Below, in pieces: positions 46,265-57,162 of a stretch of DNA of 64,000 bases. This DNA comes from Megamerina dolium (taxonomy: Eukaryota; Arthropoda; Insecta; Diptera; Megamerinidae), in the NCBI GenBank assembly GCA_963854835.1, contig OY978530.1, positions 40,342,251 to 40,406,250 on the forward strand, written 5' to 3'. A program made the position numbers and the translations under genes. A model generated the notes under the pieces. The model did not search any database, was not told the origin of the DNA, and saw nothing but the letters and a program-made list of their open reading frames with translations. Position 1 is the stretch's first letter, and each line of letters starts with the position of its first letter.

Positions 46265-46930
46265 TATAGTCGGTGTTCCACAAAATAATAATTGGCACTC
46301 CGACTTTGAGTGACAATTTGTGCGGTGGCACACCACGCGAATCCAACTAAAGTTTTGGATTGGACAATTTACAACTTCCTTCGCATTCATGATACTGTCA
46401 GTCAATTTGTAGGGGACAAAATCACATGCAATTTATTCATGAATTGAGTGGTTGATAGAATTGACGACGGAGTTTTTTGCTGGCAAAATAGCATGTTCTA
46501 AAAGCCATTTATGATTTTTATAAATGGTTACAATTTGAGGAGAAAACTTTCTGAATGAGTTATTGAATGGATGACATAACGACGCGAAATTTAAAATTTT
46601 GTAGTAGAATTAACTGAAAATGTGGCTAATAACGCATCACACTTATTTCCATAGATGCGATGCTTTACGGCAAGCATTTAGCTCACCAGTTGCTGTTGAC
46701 GGATAGATCTAGAAAGCGTTTGTCAATAATCGCCAGATAATAAAATGAGACCACCATCGAACGGTTGCTCATTTGATTTTAAATCTTTAAGAGTTGGGTG
46801 AAGCGCTTCAAGCGATTTTTTACGAGCCATATTGCATTCGTCCCATACAACGCCCTTGCAACTTTACAAATTTTTACGCCATGGCAGCAGCTTTAGAAAA
46901 GTTGCATATTGAAGCATCCACGGTTGATTC
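46265..46930 (-). pseudogene. Helitron helicase (PIF1-like) fragment
   Basis: On the minus strand: VWDECNMARKKSLEALHPTL (Walker B-type DE), then DLKSNEQPFDGGLILLSGDY and QTL (motif III region), STATGELNACRKASHLWK after a frame change, YKNHKWLLEHAILPAKNSVV near 46500, and GVPPHKLSLKVGVPIIILWN near 46290. This order is the PIF1-like helicase part of the Helitron RepHel protein. The Rep nuclease domain, Walker A motif and last motifs are missing. Helitrons move by rolling-circle replication, and this piece cannot. Confidence 0.8.
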
Positions 46931-47409
46931 CTCCGGCATCGATCTCATGATTTTACTGCATGGGAATAATAATTCTTAACGAACTGCTTCATTGCTCTCT
47001 TGCCGTTCCTCGTTTGCTTGAAAATCTCGAATTCTCTTATTCCTACTAGGCTGCAGCGCGCTGGGTGATCTTCAAAGTAATGAACGTTTGGGAGGTGTAT
47101 ATTTTGACGAAACAATTAACACGATATAGAATATAAAAAAATTTGCGCTTCCACTAATAAATTTCAATTTCAATACACTGACACTGAAAGGGAAGAAAAT
47201 ATTGTAGAATACATTCCCAGGTACGATACGCGCGTTCCTACCGTAAGATGATTGTACTATGTGTATAACCTTTGTGCAATTCCAAGCAATAAGCTGACAA
47301 TGTTTTGCCAAATGGAATTCGAAAAAACAAAGAAATATTAATTTTTATATCTATGTTCAATAGTATTTAATAGATTTTTTGCTGTATTTTCATATTTTAA
47401 AACAGAATG
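46931..47409. other. Unassigned segment between Helitron and RTE fragments
   Basis: A minus-strand frame of 79 codons (47311-47072) is open but has no recognisable motif. It may be Helitron-derived, but I cannot support that. Confidence 0.3.
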
Positions 47410-47424
47410 ACGCTTTTGTTAAAG

Positions 47425-48000
47425 ATAGTGCCATTATGTCGTAGAACAGGAGCTCGTATTATTTTCTCCGTAATGAGATTGTGAAAGGAATCACGATAAC
47501 GAATCACCTTGTTGAACCTCCGTTCGGTATTAAACGAAGGGTTGAGGTTCTTTCCAATTTTCACTAAATAAGCTCCATAAGCTCAGTTCACTCTGGACAT
47601 CTGTAACCAGATTTCCATTTTGTCACGACAGAAAGAATCCACCCATGCGCTTGATCATCTCGAAGAATTTTTAATTCTAATTCCTGTCTCTACTCATCTC
47701 TATCTCCTTACAATCGAGTGTTTCTTGTTCTCTCTTCGTGCGCCTGAAAATACGTCTCTCCTCCTCTCTCTGAACCGCTCCTTAACAACACGCGTAGCAC
47801 CTGCACGCAGAATTTTTTCTGTATGTGATGCCACAGAAATATACCACTCGTTCCTCAGAGGCAGTTAGAAGCCTCGGCAGCAATAGTCATGGAATGGGAT
47901 ATATATGTACACTGTGCGCATGCATCATCAAGGGGGGAGTGTTCTGCATAAGCAGATCCGATAGTCAAATGGTAAAAGTATTTGGTGTTTCTGATTATTG
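47425..48000 (-). pseudogene. RTE-4 linker and RT fragment
   Basis: The minus strand contains the linker (RLTIGSAYAEHSPLDDACA-like wording around 47960-47930 and the basic region near 47790-47720) followed by a deletion. A short RT part then has NTERRFNKVIRYRDSF-like text near 47520. Many frame changes occur. Confidence 0.55.
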
Positions 48001-48013
48001 TAGCTTATTAACG

Positions 48014-48667
48014 TTAAGCTTTCTCTGTGTGGGACTTCGTCGACACATTGCGCATCTTAGCTGCAACAAGGTAGTGATCCGAGTCGTTCGATCGATAGAT
48101 CGATTTTACGTCCATCACACTGAAAGCATATCTTCTGTGGGTTACTACGTTTTGGTTTTTCTTTCGTTGGTTTGGAGACAGCCACGTCACTTCATGGATG
48201 CCAAGATGTTGAAATCTTGTACTACTGATTACCATGATTCCTGCTGCGGCGAAGTCAATCAGCCTCATTCCGTTATCGGAAGTGTTCTGGTGGAGGCTGA
48301 ATTTTGAACTAAAAGTACCTTCTTTGCCCACCCTTGTATTAAAGTCCCCAAGCACGATTTTGATATCGTGGCGGAGGCAGCGACCATAAACTTCTTTGAA
48401 GCGCTGAAAGAAGCTCTCTTTGGTCGCATCGTCCTTATCATCCGTCAGGGCGTGTGCCCGTATTAGGCTGATGTTGAAAATGTTTGCTTTTATGTGGATT
48501 ATTTCCAGCCATTCGTTCAGAAGTGTGAACCCTGACACAAGATGTCGCTGTCTCTTAAATATAACAAATCCACATCTGATTATGTGTCTCTCCGCATTGC
48601 AACTGTAGTATATATCACAGGATGATCTTTTAGAGCAACCCTGGGAAAGGCATTGCAGCAGCACCAC
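48014..48667 (-). pseudogene. RTE-4 endonuclease domain, best preserved in the window
   Basis: A 217-codon open frame holds SQGCSKRSSCDIYYSCNAER, then FNISLIRAHALTDDKDDATK, the GDFNTRVGKEG motif, RLIDFAAAGIMVISSTRFQH and SDHYLVAAK. The GDFN Asp/Asn and the SDH His of the APE fold are present. The N-terminal TWN and QE residues are missing because the copy begins inside the domain. It retains the central piece (HALTDDKDDATKESFFQRF) deleted from RTE-1 and RTE-2. Confidence 0.83.
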
Positions 48668-48872
48668 TATCTCCTATAAAATGTGGCTATTTCTCCTTCC
48701 TCCACGTTGTTCCACGATTTTTTTTCCCACAGCTCAATTAAAACTTTCTCCCTCCGTTCGTTCTACAAAATACGTGACTTTCATTTCTTTCTATATTCAT
48801 GTTCACATTTAAATAATTTGTTTTTTTATTCTACTTTCTTTTTTTTTTTTTACAAATTATTCACAACAGTAG
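48668..48872. other. Pyrimidine-rich unassigned DNA left of the LOA insertion
   Basis: A T/C-rich stretch with a long T run at 48837-48851. It is contiguous with 54522 onward in the state before the LOA insertion. No coding signal. Confidence 0.4.
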
Positions 48873-48886
48873 TAAATTCCTGACAT
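48873..48886 (+). repeat. Left target-site duplication of the LOA LINE
   Basis: TAAATTCCTGACAT, identical to 54508-54521. Confidence 0.93.
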
Positions 48887-49219
48887 GGTCGGCAAAATCC
48901 TTCACTGAACTCGAGGGTGCCGACTGGAAATAGATACCACAGTTTAGCCTGTACGATGTCAGGCGGTATCTAGCTAAAATAAGGGTAAGTTGGTGAGTGT
49001 TTGTTACTCTTCAATAGTACAGCATTCGGCAACGTACTCTTATCATGGTCGGAGGTGAGGGGCTGGATTAAGGTGTTAAGCGATCCGTGCCGAAAATCAG
49101 CCTGGCCGGGGGCCCCTTTTTCAAATAGCCCAGTCGCTAACGTGAGATTACGGATACCTTGCGCCCTCCGTAATAAGTAGCCTTACCTGCGTACTGCGAA
49201 TCTCTGCGCGGGCGGACAT

Positions 49220-50876
49220 TTATTTCTTTGCAACCCGTGGGATTGCGAAAACCCAACAACCGGATCTCGATCCAAAAATCTGGGGGTTCCAGGGGTGTTA
49301 ACGGGTGGAACGGCGGACAATAAGGCTTCACCAGAGGCCGAGCTGTTAGCTGCACCACTCCTGCTCACATCTGGAACTCAGAACGAAACTCCTGCAATGG
49401 CGGACAGCACTGTCTCATACGAAGTAGTGCTGATAGCCGCGGCGGGAAAAGTAGTGGAGGGGGTGGCGGAAAATTAGGCTTCTATAGAAGCCGAGCTTTT
49501 AGCCAGCCCAAAATCAATGGCAGCATCTGTCGTAGCGGACAGAACGGGTCTCGGAAGACCTAACTCGGCGGTTGCGACGGTGTTGAATGAAAAGGACGGT
49601 GTCACCAGGTCGGCAGGGAAGCCGGTTTGGAGGCAGCGTAAAATATCTGGACGAACATCTGATTGTGTGGACGAAGACGCTCCTAGTGAAGCGGAATTGT
49701 TAACTTTATCAGGTGTAAGCGAAGAGGATGGAGTCTCCAGAACAGAGCGAATCCTGTTGAAGAAACGGGAGAAGCAAAAGCGAAAGAGACAACGTAAAAG
49801 GCCATGAAGTCGTCGGAGAAGACCATTTAGCAGACCTCGGGCCAACTCAGTGGACTTCTGCAAGATGAGTCGACCTTGGAGGTGGAGAACTCGGAGAAGA
49901 GGTTCAGGGGCGATAGCTCCGGAACCACTTTGAAAAGATCAACGCCTGAGGAGCCTCATCCGACAGAGGGGCCAATTGAGGTGGATGCTGGGAAGGATGG
50001 AAAACCGTTCCTTGAGAAGGTTGATAATTCTTCCACGCAGACACCAAAAGGTGCAAGTGCTCGGAGAGATGGACGGCCAATTATAAAGGCCGTCAGTCGC
50101 TCCAAAAGGGGCTCGAGGCCCAAGCCTAACACGGGTAGGGTAGCTTTGGGAACGACGGGGCAGGGAAATCCGACATCGGGGGGTGATGAGCGGGGTGGAC
50201 AATCTGGAAAGATTGTTAACCCAGCGAACTCACAGTCCTCGCATGCGGTACCTGGGCCGAGCGGTCTTGGCAGAGCGCTTAAACGTCTGGCTGAACAGGC
50301 AAAGGGCGAGCCCACCAGGGCGAGGAAGACTTACGCTCAAGTAGCGGAAGCTGACCTCGTTATGGGAGTCATGGACTTGTCACTAGAGGGGAGCCTGGAG
50401 GATACTCATCTGAGTACCTTCAAGGTATCTTTGTTGGATGCCATGGAGTCCTTTGAAGACGATGTCAATGACATTGGATTTGTCGGCAGGGCAAGGGTGG
50501 AGAGCGGATTGATTGTACTAAGGTGCAAAAATCAGCTATCCAAGCAATGGCTGTGCAAGGCAGTGGAGCACCTAACCGGTTTGTGGAAGGGTGCGAAGCT
50601 CAAATGTGACAGCCTAACTGCCTTGTCGACAAAGAGGAAGATGGTGATTGTTGCCCATGGCAACGCGATATCATCCTCAGTAGGCTGCAGCGCCAGAACG
50701 CCTGTGTGAATGACACTTCCAAATAGAGTGTTATCCGCACAGAAGAGTTTGGCAAGGCAGAAAGGGCAGGTGTCGTACTCACCGTGCTGTGTCCTAAGGA
50801 AGACGCGGAGGCCATCAGGATCGCAGGGGGGAGATTCAACTGCGGTCTTGAAATTCTAGCCGTCGTTAAATTCTAG
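49220..50876 (+). pseudogene. LOA ORF1 (Gag-like nucleic-acid-binding protein)
   Basis: The N-terminal part has three spaced repeats of an (S/I/P)EAELL phrase (near 49338, 49485 and 49690) and a basic tail (KREKQKRKRQRKRP). A TAG at 49475-49477 and a frame change near 49810 interrupt it. The central frame (49876-50709) has a Pro/Gly/Ser-rich region, ARKTYAQVAEADLV, then FVGRARVESGLIVLRCKNQL and WLCKAVEHLTGLWKGAKL, a LOA ORF1 domain. After a further frame change it reads AERAGVVLTVLCPKEDAEAI and ends with TAG at 50874-50876. I saw no ATG that clearly starts it, so the left limit is approximate. It would package LINE RNA. Confidence 0.75.
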
Positions 50877-50974
50877 AAAGATGCAGTATGAGGGGTGCGA
50901 CGCGGCTCCTAGCGTGGGGCTAGTGACAGATTCTGCAAGGAAGAAGCGGAAGGTGGGCCAGCGCCAGGAACCAC

Positions 50975-51620
50975 TAAATGTATGTCAACTCAATATTCAC
51001 CACAGAAAACAGCATCAGCAATGATGGTGCGGAGCTTCGATGGGGATGAGCTTGACATTGCACTAGTTCAGGAGCCCTGGATCCTTCATGGAAGGATCAA
51101 AAGCCTATCTGCACAAAATACCACTTTGTTTTACCCACAAACAGAGGGGAAGTTGAGGACATGCATTTTAGTTAGACATGGGATACGTGCGATTCTAATG
51201 TCTAACTTGTGCTCACCGGATCTCACAGTAGTGAGAATAAGTGATGGTGCGGGATCATTTATGATCGCATCAGCATACCTTCCATACGATTCTCCAGACG
51301 AACCACCTTCGAGAGAGGTGGAAGCTCTAGTGAGATGGTAAGGGGGTTGGTCTGATCTTAGGTTGCGATGCCAATGCGCACAGTTCTGTGTGGGGCAGCA
51401 GGAATGAAAGCTATAGAGGAGAGTGTCTACTCGAATTTATAGAAAGATTTGGTCTACAAGTTGCCAATAGGGGAACAGAACCGACCTTTGTCGACGCACG
51501 TCGTTGCGAAGTCATTGATGTTACTCTGACGAATGTCAAAATGTTGGATAGGATTTTGGATTGGAGGGTTGTGGATAGGCTAACCATGTTGGACCACAGG
51601 GCCATTCAGTTTGGGGTTAC
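50975..51620 (+). pseudogene. LOA endonuclease domain
   Basis: Motifs: VCQLNIHH at the start, ELDIALVQEPWILHGRI (Glu metal ligand), SFMIASAYLPYDSPDEPP, GCDANAHSSVWGSR-type sequence across a frame change near 51370 (the catalytic Asp/Asn pair), NRGTEPTFVDARRCEVIDVT, and LDHRAIQF, where the usual Ser-Asp-His reads Leu-Asp-His. One frameshift lies near 51345-51380. Confidence 0.83.
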
Positions 51621-52219
51621 GTCCGATAAAACACATAGGAACGACTGTAGAATGGTAAGGATACCGAAACGAAGGGATTGTACAAGGTACTGCGAAGTTC
51701 TTGAGGAATTATTGCCAAGGAGGTTTAAGAGACCTAGAACAACCGCAGATGTTGAGTATCATGTGAGGGCTATCAGCTCAGCCATGATCAAGGCATTTGA
51801 AGCTTCATGTCCTCTGACGGTAGTGGACGAAGGAGATCCCACTCCATGGTGGAATGGGGAACTGGAATCCATGAAAAAGGAGACAAGGAAGACTTTTAAT
51901 CGTCACATGAGAGGGGATCCCAACGCATGGGACGACTACAATTTAAAGAAAAGGGAGCTGAGGAAAACTCTACGCAACCGTAAAAGGAAAACGTGGAGGG
52001 AATTCTGCTCAAATATGCAAGATATGTCCGATATATGTAGATTACAGAGGATTATATCAAAGGACCCGGTGTCAAAGTTGGGAATAATTCGCAAAACGAA
52101 TGGATCCTTTACAGAGACAATCGGAGAGTCACTGAAATACCTGATGAAGATGCATTTTCCATGAAGCTTTAGATCGGAAGATAATTGGGAAGCCACTCCC
52201 AAGGGTGCAAACAGGAATG

Positions 52220-53190
52220 AGAGATTGGAAGCTGAAAGGATAGTCACCGGATATGGAGTGATAAACGCCATCAAGTGTTTCTCTCCATTCAAAACAGCGG
52301 GTACAGACGGGATATTTCCAGCCCTACTTCAGTGGGGTGCAGAAGCTCTGGTAGACAGGCTTCTGGGAATATTTACTACTTGCCTGGCTACAGGATATAT
52401 CCCGACTCAACGGAGAGAGACTAAGGTTGGCTTTTTTCCAAAGCCGGGAAAAAGGGACTACTCAGAGGCTAAATCTTTCCGGCCAGTTAGCTTGACCTCC
52501 TTGCTGCTTAAATGTATGGACGGAGTACTGACGGACTACATGGAAAGGACAACGCTTCTGACACAACCACTGAGCAGGTGTCAGCACGCGTACAGAGCTG
52601 CAAATCCACTGAAACGGCCCTACACGAACTCGTTCGCGTATCGGAGAGGGAACTGTCTTGTGGAGGGATATCTATGTCTACTTTTATGGCTATAGAAGGT
52701 ACCTTCGATAAGATTGGTTTCGATAAGCTAAGGATGACCCTTGCCATTCGTGAAGTCAGCCCAACCATTGTAAGGTGGGTGGACATCATGCTGAAGAAAA
52801 GGGCAATAAACTTTCAAAATGGGAGTTACAGACTCAGAGGTACGGTAGTCAAAGGGTGTCCACAGGGGGGAGTATTGTCGCCCATCCTTTGGAACATCAC
52901 GGTCGATTCCCTACTTCAGCTTCTGGACTCAAAAGGCAAACACACCGTCGGGTATGCAGATGACATAGCGGTAACGGTGAGAGGTAAGTTCTTGGACACT
53001 ATTTATGATACCATGAGAGGTGCACTCAAAATGGTTGAACGATGGTGCACGGAACAAGGTCTCTCTGTAAATGCTAGTAAGTCGGAAACAGTACTCTTTA
53101 CTAAAAGGAGGACTGGACTAACAATAGACCCTCTTTTTGGATCGAACATCAACGTCTCCCAGGAAGAGCAAGCGGGTATTGCGTCAGTGT
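52220..53190 (+). pseudogene. LOA reverse transcriptase domain
   Basis: Motifs: SPFKTAGTDGIFPALLQ, VGFFPKPGKRDYSEAKSFRP and VSLTSLLLKCMDGVLTDYM. After a frame change near 52630 follow MAIEGTFDKIGFDKLRMTL (palm Asp), GCPQGGVLSPILWN and VGYADDIAVTVRG with both catalytic Asp residues. LSVNASKSETVLFTKRRTG marks the next conserved block. A deletion removes the KYLGV-type strand (around 53130), which is normally between VLF and the thumb. Confidence 0.87.
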
Positions 53191-54436
53191 AAGAGAGTGT
53201 TCGGTCTCATGTGGGGAAATACTCACAGAGCAGCGCACTGGATCTACACAACGATGGTAACGTACTTAATAGCGAAAGCTGCTGTGGTCTGGTGGCCTAA
53301 GACCACCCAAAAGACCGCGAAAAGTAAGTTAGATAGGGTTCAAAGAATGGCTTGTATTGGGATTACAGGAGCTATCCAGGCGACCCCAGTAGAAGCATTG
53401 GAAGTCATTCTGGGGCTGCTGCCGTTGGACTTGCATATTATGAAGTCGGCAGAATTAACAGCATTGCGTCTGAAGACAACCAATAATTGGTATGGATTCG
53501 ACACAGCGATGGGGCACAGGGGCATCCTGTCACTGCTATATAGCAGTGTAAAGGAGGCGCAAATGCCAATGGAGGGAATGGGTAGGCTGAAGATGACTGA
53601 AAAGTCACACAGAACACTCATTGAATACGGCCTCACACATGATGTATGTGAGGAAAATGACATCAGTATTTTTACAGATGGTTCATTAATGGGTGGCAGA
53701 GCGGGTGCTGGAATCTTCACTAAAGAGTTGGAACTGGCATGCACTCTGAATATGGGAAGATACGTATCGGTCTATCAAGCAGAAATATTTGGTCTAATGC
53801 ATGCGCTAGACCATCTACTGGATGGAGAGGTGCAAGGTAAGAAAATCTTGCTAGCACTCGATAACCAGGCGGTGGTCAGGCGACTGCAACAATCTACGGT
53901 ATCTTCTAAATGTGCTCGTAGTAATGCGGTTACTCTTATGTGGGTGAAGGGACACATTGGTATAGAACAGAATGAAGATGCAGACGCCTTGGCTAGACAA
54001 GGATCTGAAGCTGAATTTTATGGACCGGAACCAGTAGTTGCTCTTAGCAGCGGGACGGTGAAGGCAAAGGTGGAAGAGTGGATAAAGAAACTCCATCTCA
54101 CGAGATGGGAGAACTTATCTACTTGTAGACAGGCAAAGGCTTCGTTGAGGCTATCAAAGGGCAGTGAATCGGGAAGGGCTCTCAGTCCAGGACGACTGAC
54201 TCTAGGCTGGTTGACTACAATAAAAACTGGGCATGGCAATTTCAGGTACCACCTCAGCAAGATGGGTCTTGTTGATGGGGAGGATGCTGACAAGCAGGAG
54301 GATGTCCACACTGGGTCGCCAATTTATTGATGAACTCGAAATGTGGAACATACCCCACAAAGAGATGCTTGAAATAACGCGTGATGTTATTATGAGGAAG
54401 GAAGTAGAAGAATTCTGCAACCGAACAAATAATTAA
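53190..54436 (+). pseudogene. LOA thumb, RNase H and C-terminal part
   Basis: One frame of about 390 codons begins with KRVLRQCKRVFGLMWGNTHR. RNase H residues are clear: FTDGSLMGGRAGAGIF (Asp), YQAEIFGLMHAL (Glu), LALDNQAVVR (Asp) and GHIGIEQNEDADALARQG (His and final Asp). LTLGWLTTIKTGHGNFRYHL follows. A frame change near 54320 gives LGRQFIDELEMWNIPHKEML and a stop at 54434-54436. The presence of RNase H separates this group from R1 elements. Confidence 0.88.
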
Positions 54437-54507
54437 CACACGATTTGAGGGACGAAAAGGGACCCATATAAATGGTCTGATTCGGCTAATCCCTAAAAAT
54501 ATATATA

Positions 54508-54521
54508 TAAATTCCTGACAT
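54508..54521 (+). repeat. Right target-site duplication of the LOA LINE
   Basis: TAAATTCCTGACAT, directly after the AT-rich tail and identical to 48873-48886. Confidence 0.93.
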
Positions 54522-54800
54522 TTGCCGTTAACTGTTTACGGTTACGTTCACGCCATTCTCACTTTTAAAGAAGTAAAGACCAACGATTTTAGATGCCAAT
54601 AAAACACACTACACAGTGAGTTTTTGCGGAACATCTTTTTTGTATGATGTAGTTTAAACATTTTGATATCTTTATTTTTGATTTTGCTGTTTCCTCTGAT
54701 AGCTCCCTTATAGATAATATTGAATTTGCTATAACGTCAGGGCCATGAATACGAATATTATGTATAAAAGAGGGTAGATTGAACTACGTATATATGTCTA
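54522..54800. other. Unassigned DNA right of the LOA insertion
   Basis: No coding signal. It begins with TTGCCGTTAACTGTTTACGG and continues the pre-insertion locus from 48872. Confidence 0.4.
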
Positions 54801-55025
54801 TTAATTCTCTGCACCGAGCGTAAAAATTCTGGCTTTTTCTATATCTTTGTTGTACCCTGAAAACTTGACCTGCAATATAGCGTAACATCTTTTCAAGATA
54901 TCCTTATCTAAATTTGTAATGTCAGCAGATACATATAAGTTTTTAAAATATTTTCTGCCCATATTATCGTCATTATATATGCCACGACCTCCCTCTTTTG
55001 GAAACCGTACCTCGTATCTCGACAA
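54801..55025 (-). pseudogene. Possible Transib/RAG1-like transposase fragment
   Basis: The minus-strand frame (54801-55025) reads RYEVRFPKEGGRGIYNDDNM, GRKYFKNLYVSADITNLDKD and KRCYAILQVKFSGYNKDIEK. The pattern V-x-x-P-x-x-G-G-x-G-x-x-N-D-x-N followed by R-(K/R)-x-F and an I-x-x-(V/L)-S/F-SGY block resembles a region of Transib-type (RAG1-related) transposases. The match is from memory of family wording and covers only about 70 residues. No catalytic residue can be assigned. Confidence 0.35.
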
Positions 55026-55139
55026 TTAAAATACGCTTTTACCGACTTGCATTGATTAAACGAAAACTCGCAGTTATGCCTGGCCAAAGTCAAATTTTGG
55101 AAAATTTTTGCGATTTTAAAAAGAAATTTTGATTCCATT

Positions 55140-55855
55140 TTTTATAAGAAAGTGTAGAATTCAGAAAGGAACCCAAAAATATTTACCCAAATCTTTCTGA
55201 CAACTTTTTATATTAAATATACGAATAACTTAGCTTTGTTTTTTTAAATTTTGCTAGAAAGTGGTAGCTGCGGTAAGAAATGAGAATACTTTTTTTGCGA
55301 AAAACAAAGGTTTGCTGCAAGGACTTTTATCATTCCTGGGAAAGTTATGCTTCTATGGGCTTACTGGTTTACTGGATCACACTACAAATATAATATTTTT
55401 GACAAAAAGTGACGAAGAGTTAGGAAGCATACATGACGAGTGCACACTTGCTTCTAAATAATAAACGATAATAAATTACAATAAACGATTCCAAAAATGG
55501 AGAATTAATCAAGAAACCAGACCTCAAAGAGAGGAAGAAAAAAGTAAATTTCAAGTTAAATTCATGAAGCGATTGTGATTAAAAGTAGACATTGTAAATA
55601 AGAATGATATGATTAATATGTGAATATTAATCACATCTGCCTTGTTTAGCCTTGTTGTGCCCTCGAATTCCTATATGAATACTTTAAGAAATGAACCTGA
55701 TAAAAGACATTTACGTCTTCATGACGATGCTAAGGAACTTGATTTAAGCTTATTCGTAGTAATTATTAAATTATAATACATTAGACTTTTAAATTCTTGT
55801 TTTCATGTTTTTATTAATTATTTTCTAAAAGAAATCAAACTGTGATATCGCATTA
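55140..55855. other. Unassigned AT-rich segment
   Basis: A 66-codon open frame at 55261-55461 (plus strand) contains LLQGLLSFLGKLCFYGLTG but has no recognisable family. Nothing else stands out before the mariner terminus. Confidence 0.35.
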
Positions 55856-55857
55856 TA

Positions 55858-57162
55858 AAGGGTTATCCATTTTGCGGTTTCAAAAGTAAATGTAAATAAA
55901 ACACATATAAAATATTTTTTATCATGATATTTCTTTTTTATTATAAAGTTTGAACGTTTACATTATGTGTGAAATACTACATCATTTAAATGACCACCAC
56001 GCGAATTGTTGCAAGCATCGATTCTTTTGAGGTAATTTTTGACCACTTTTTGACACTTATCGGGCGGAATCTCAGCAATAATGTGACGAATGTTGGTTTT
56101 TAGGTGCTCAAGAGTTAAAAATTTATCTGCATAAACACGGTCTTTCGCGTAGCCCCACAAAAAAAAGTCAAGCGGTGTCAAATCGCATGATCTTGGTGGC
56201 CACTTGATATCGCCACGACGAGAAATTAAGCGGCCAGAAAATTTCTCTTGCAATAAAGCCATATTCGCTCGAGTTGTGTGGCATGTGGCACCATCTTGTT
56301 GAAACCACATATTCTCTAAGTCGTATTCTTCAATAGCAGGCAAAAAAAGTCGGTTATCATATGACCATAACGCTCCGAATTGACGGTGACAGTCGTTCCA
56401 TCGTCGTTTTCGAAGAAGTAAGGTCCAATCACACCTCCGGACCAAAGGGCGCACCAAGCAGTGACTTTTTGTGGATGTAGTGGCCTCTCTTCAATTACTT
56501 GAGGATTCTCAGAACCCCAAATACGACAATTTTGTTTGTTAACATACCCACCGAGTGAGAAATGTGCTTCGTCGCTGAAGAAAATTTTGTTCGAAAAATC
56601 GCCGTCCACCGCCTGTTGTTCAAGCACCCATTCGACGTATCTACGACGTTGTGAATGGTCAAACTGGCTTCAGTTGTTGTGTGAGCTGGATTTTATATGG
56701 ATGTAGGTGTAGATCCAAATGCAAAATACGCCATAATGTGCCGTAAGACAGTCCTAATTCCTGAGAACGACGAGGAATCGACACATTCGGGTCTTCGGCA
56801 ACACTTTCACTTACAGCAGTGATATTTTCGGTGGTACGAGCGAAACGATGATGCACAGGCCTTACAATATCTATAACCGATCCAGTCTCTTCATATTTCT
56901 TCACAATTCTGCCAATTGCTTGCGTAGTTGGACGATTATGTAAACCATAATCTCCTCTTAAAGCACGATATGTGGCTGTGGCAGAATCACCATTTTTGTA
57001 GTAGGTTTTTACAATTTTAATGCGTTGTGCGATAGTTAAGCGATCCATTTTCGCAAATGTCAGACTTTGAACTGAAAAAGAAAGAAATTGTTTTAACAAC
57101 TCAGTTTGACAGATGTCGAATTCTAGCCCTATACTTTTGAAACCGCGAAATGGATAACCCTT
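55858..57162 (-). mobile_element. mariner-like element of the DD41D (rosa) type with TIRs and TA target site
   Basis: The element is 1,305 bp. Each end starts AAGGGTTATCCATTT(T/C)GCGG and continues TTTCAAAAGTA, a TIR of about 31 bp with a single mismatch seen. TA flanks each side (55856-55857 and 57163-57164). The transposase lies on the minus strand. Size, TIRs and TA duplication are those of a full-length mariner superfamily copy. Confidence 0.95.
55963..57048 (-). pseudogene. DD41D mariner transposase with two frameshifts
   Basis: ATG at 57046-57048 opens MDRLTIAQRIKIVKTYYKNG. The helix-turn-helix part includes ATATYRALRGDYGLHNRPTT and VAEDPNVSIPRRSQELGLSY. Catalytic residues: Asp in IFFSDEAHFSLGGYVNKQNC, Asp in WFQQDGATCHTTRANM, and Asp in LTPLDFFLWGYAKDRVY. 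Between the second and third Asp I count 41 residues (DD41D). The coding frame shifts near 56650 and returns near 56350; otherwise the length (362 codons) is that of the family. The stop is at 55963-55965. Confidence 0.92.

Larger units (their letters stand above)
47410..48667 (-). mobile_element. RTE-like LINE fragment, minus strand (RTE-4)
   Basis: Endonuclease, linker and a short RT piece lie in order on the minus strand. The 5' end is truncated before the TWN motif at about 48667. The RT piece (47575-47425) covers only the segment before the YADD box. This is the only RTE copy in the window on the minus strand. Confidence 0.8.
50881..54436 (+). pseudogene. LOA ORF2 (endonuclease, RT, RNase H), several frameshifts
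   Basis: The ATG at 50881 lies four bases after the ORF1 stop and opens MQYEGCDAAPSVGLV. The open parts then alternate between frames, breaking near 51005, 51345, 52165, 52630, 53190 and 54320. Domain order: endonuclease 50975-51620, connector 51620-52160, RT 52220-53180, RNase H about 53650-54010, C-terminal segment to 54436. The zinc-knuckle region between KMGLVDGEDA and TLGRQFIDELE is shortened. The protein would copy its RNA into DNA at a nicked target. Confidence 0.87.
48887..54507 (+). mobile_element. Near full-length LOA-type LINE with target-site duplication
   Basis: The element is 5,621 bp with a 5' UTR (48887 to about 49220), ORF1, ORF2 (endonuclease, RT, RNase H, C-terminus) and a short 3' UTR ending in an AAAATATATATA tail. 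Perfect 14-bp repeats bound it, the signature of target-primed reverse transcription. RNase H after an R1/I-like RT, together with the ORF2 wording, supports the LOA group. Small frameshifts and deletions exist, but the copy is much better preserved than its neighbours. Confidence 0.92.

Noticed and set aside
47072..47311. 79-codon minus-strand frame as a gene
   Set aside because: No recognisable motif, compositional bias to hydrophobic residues and location between transposon scraps.
48887..49300. A definite start codon for LOA ORF1 at about 49295
   Set aside because: The codon there is GTG, preceded by in-frame coding-like sequence, and no ATG in that frame clearly serves as a start.
55261..55461. 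66-codon plus-strand frame as a small protein gene
   Set aside because: No family wording and no conserved neighbour. Its length is within chance expectation.
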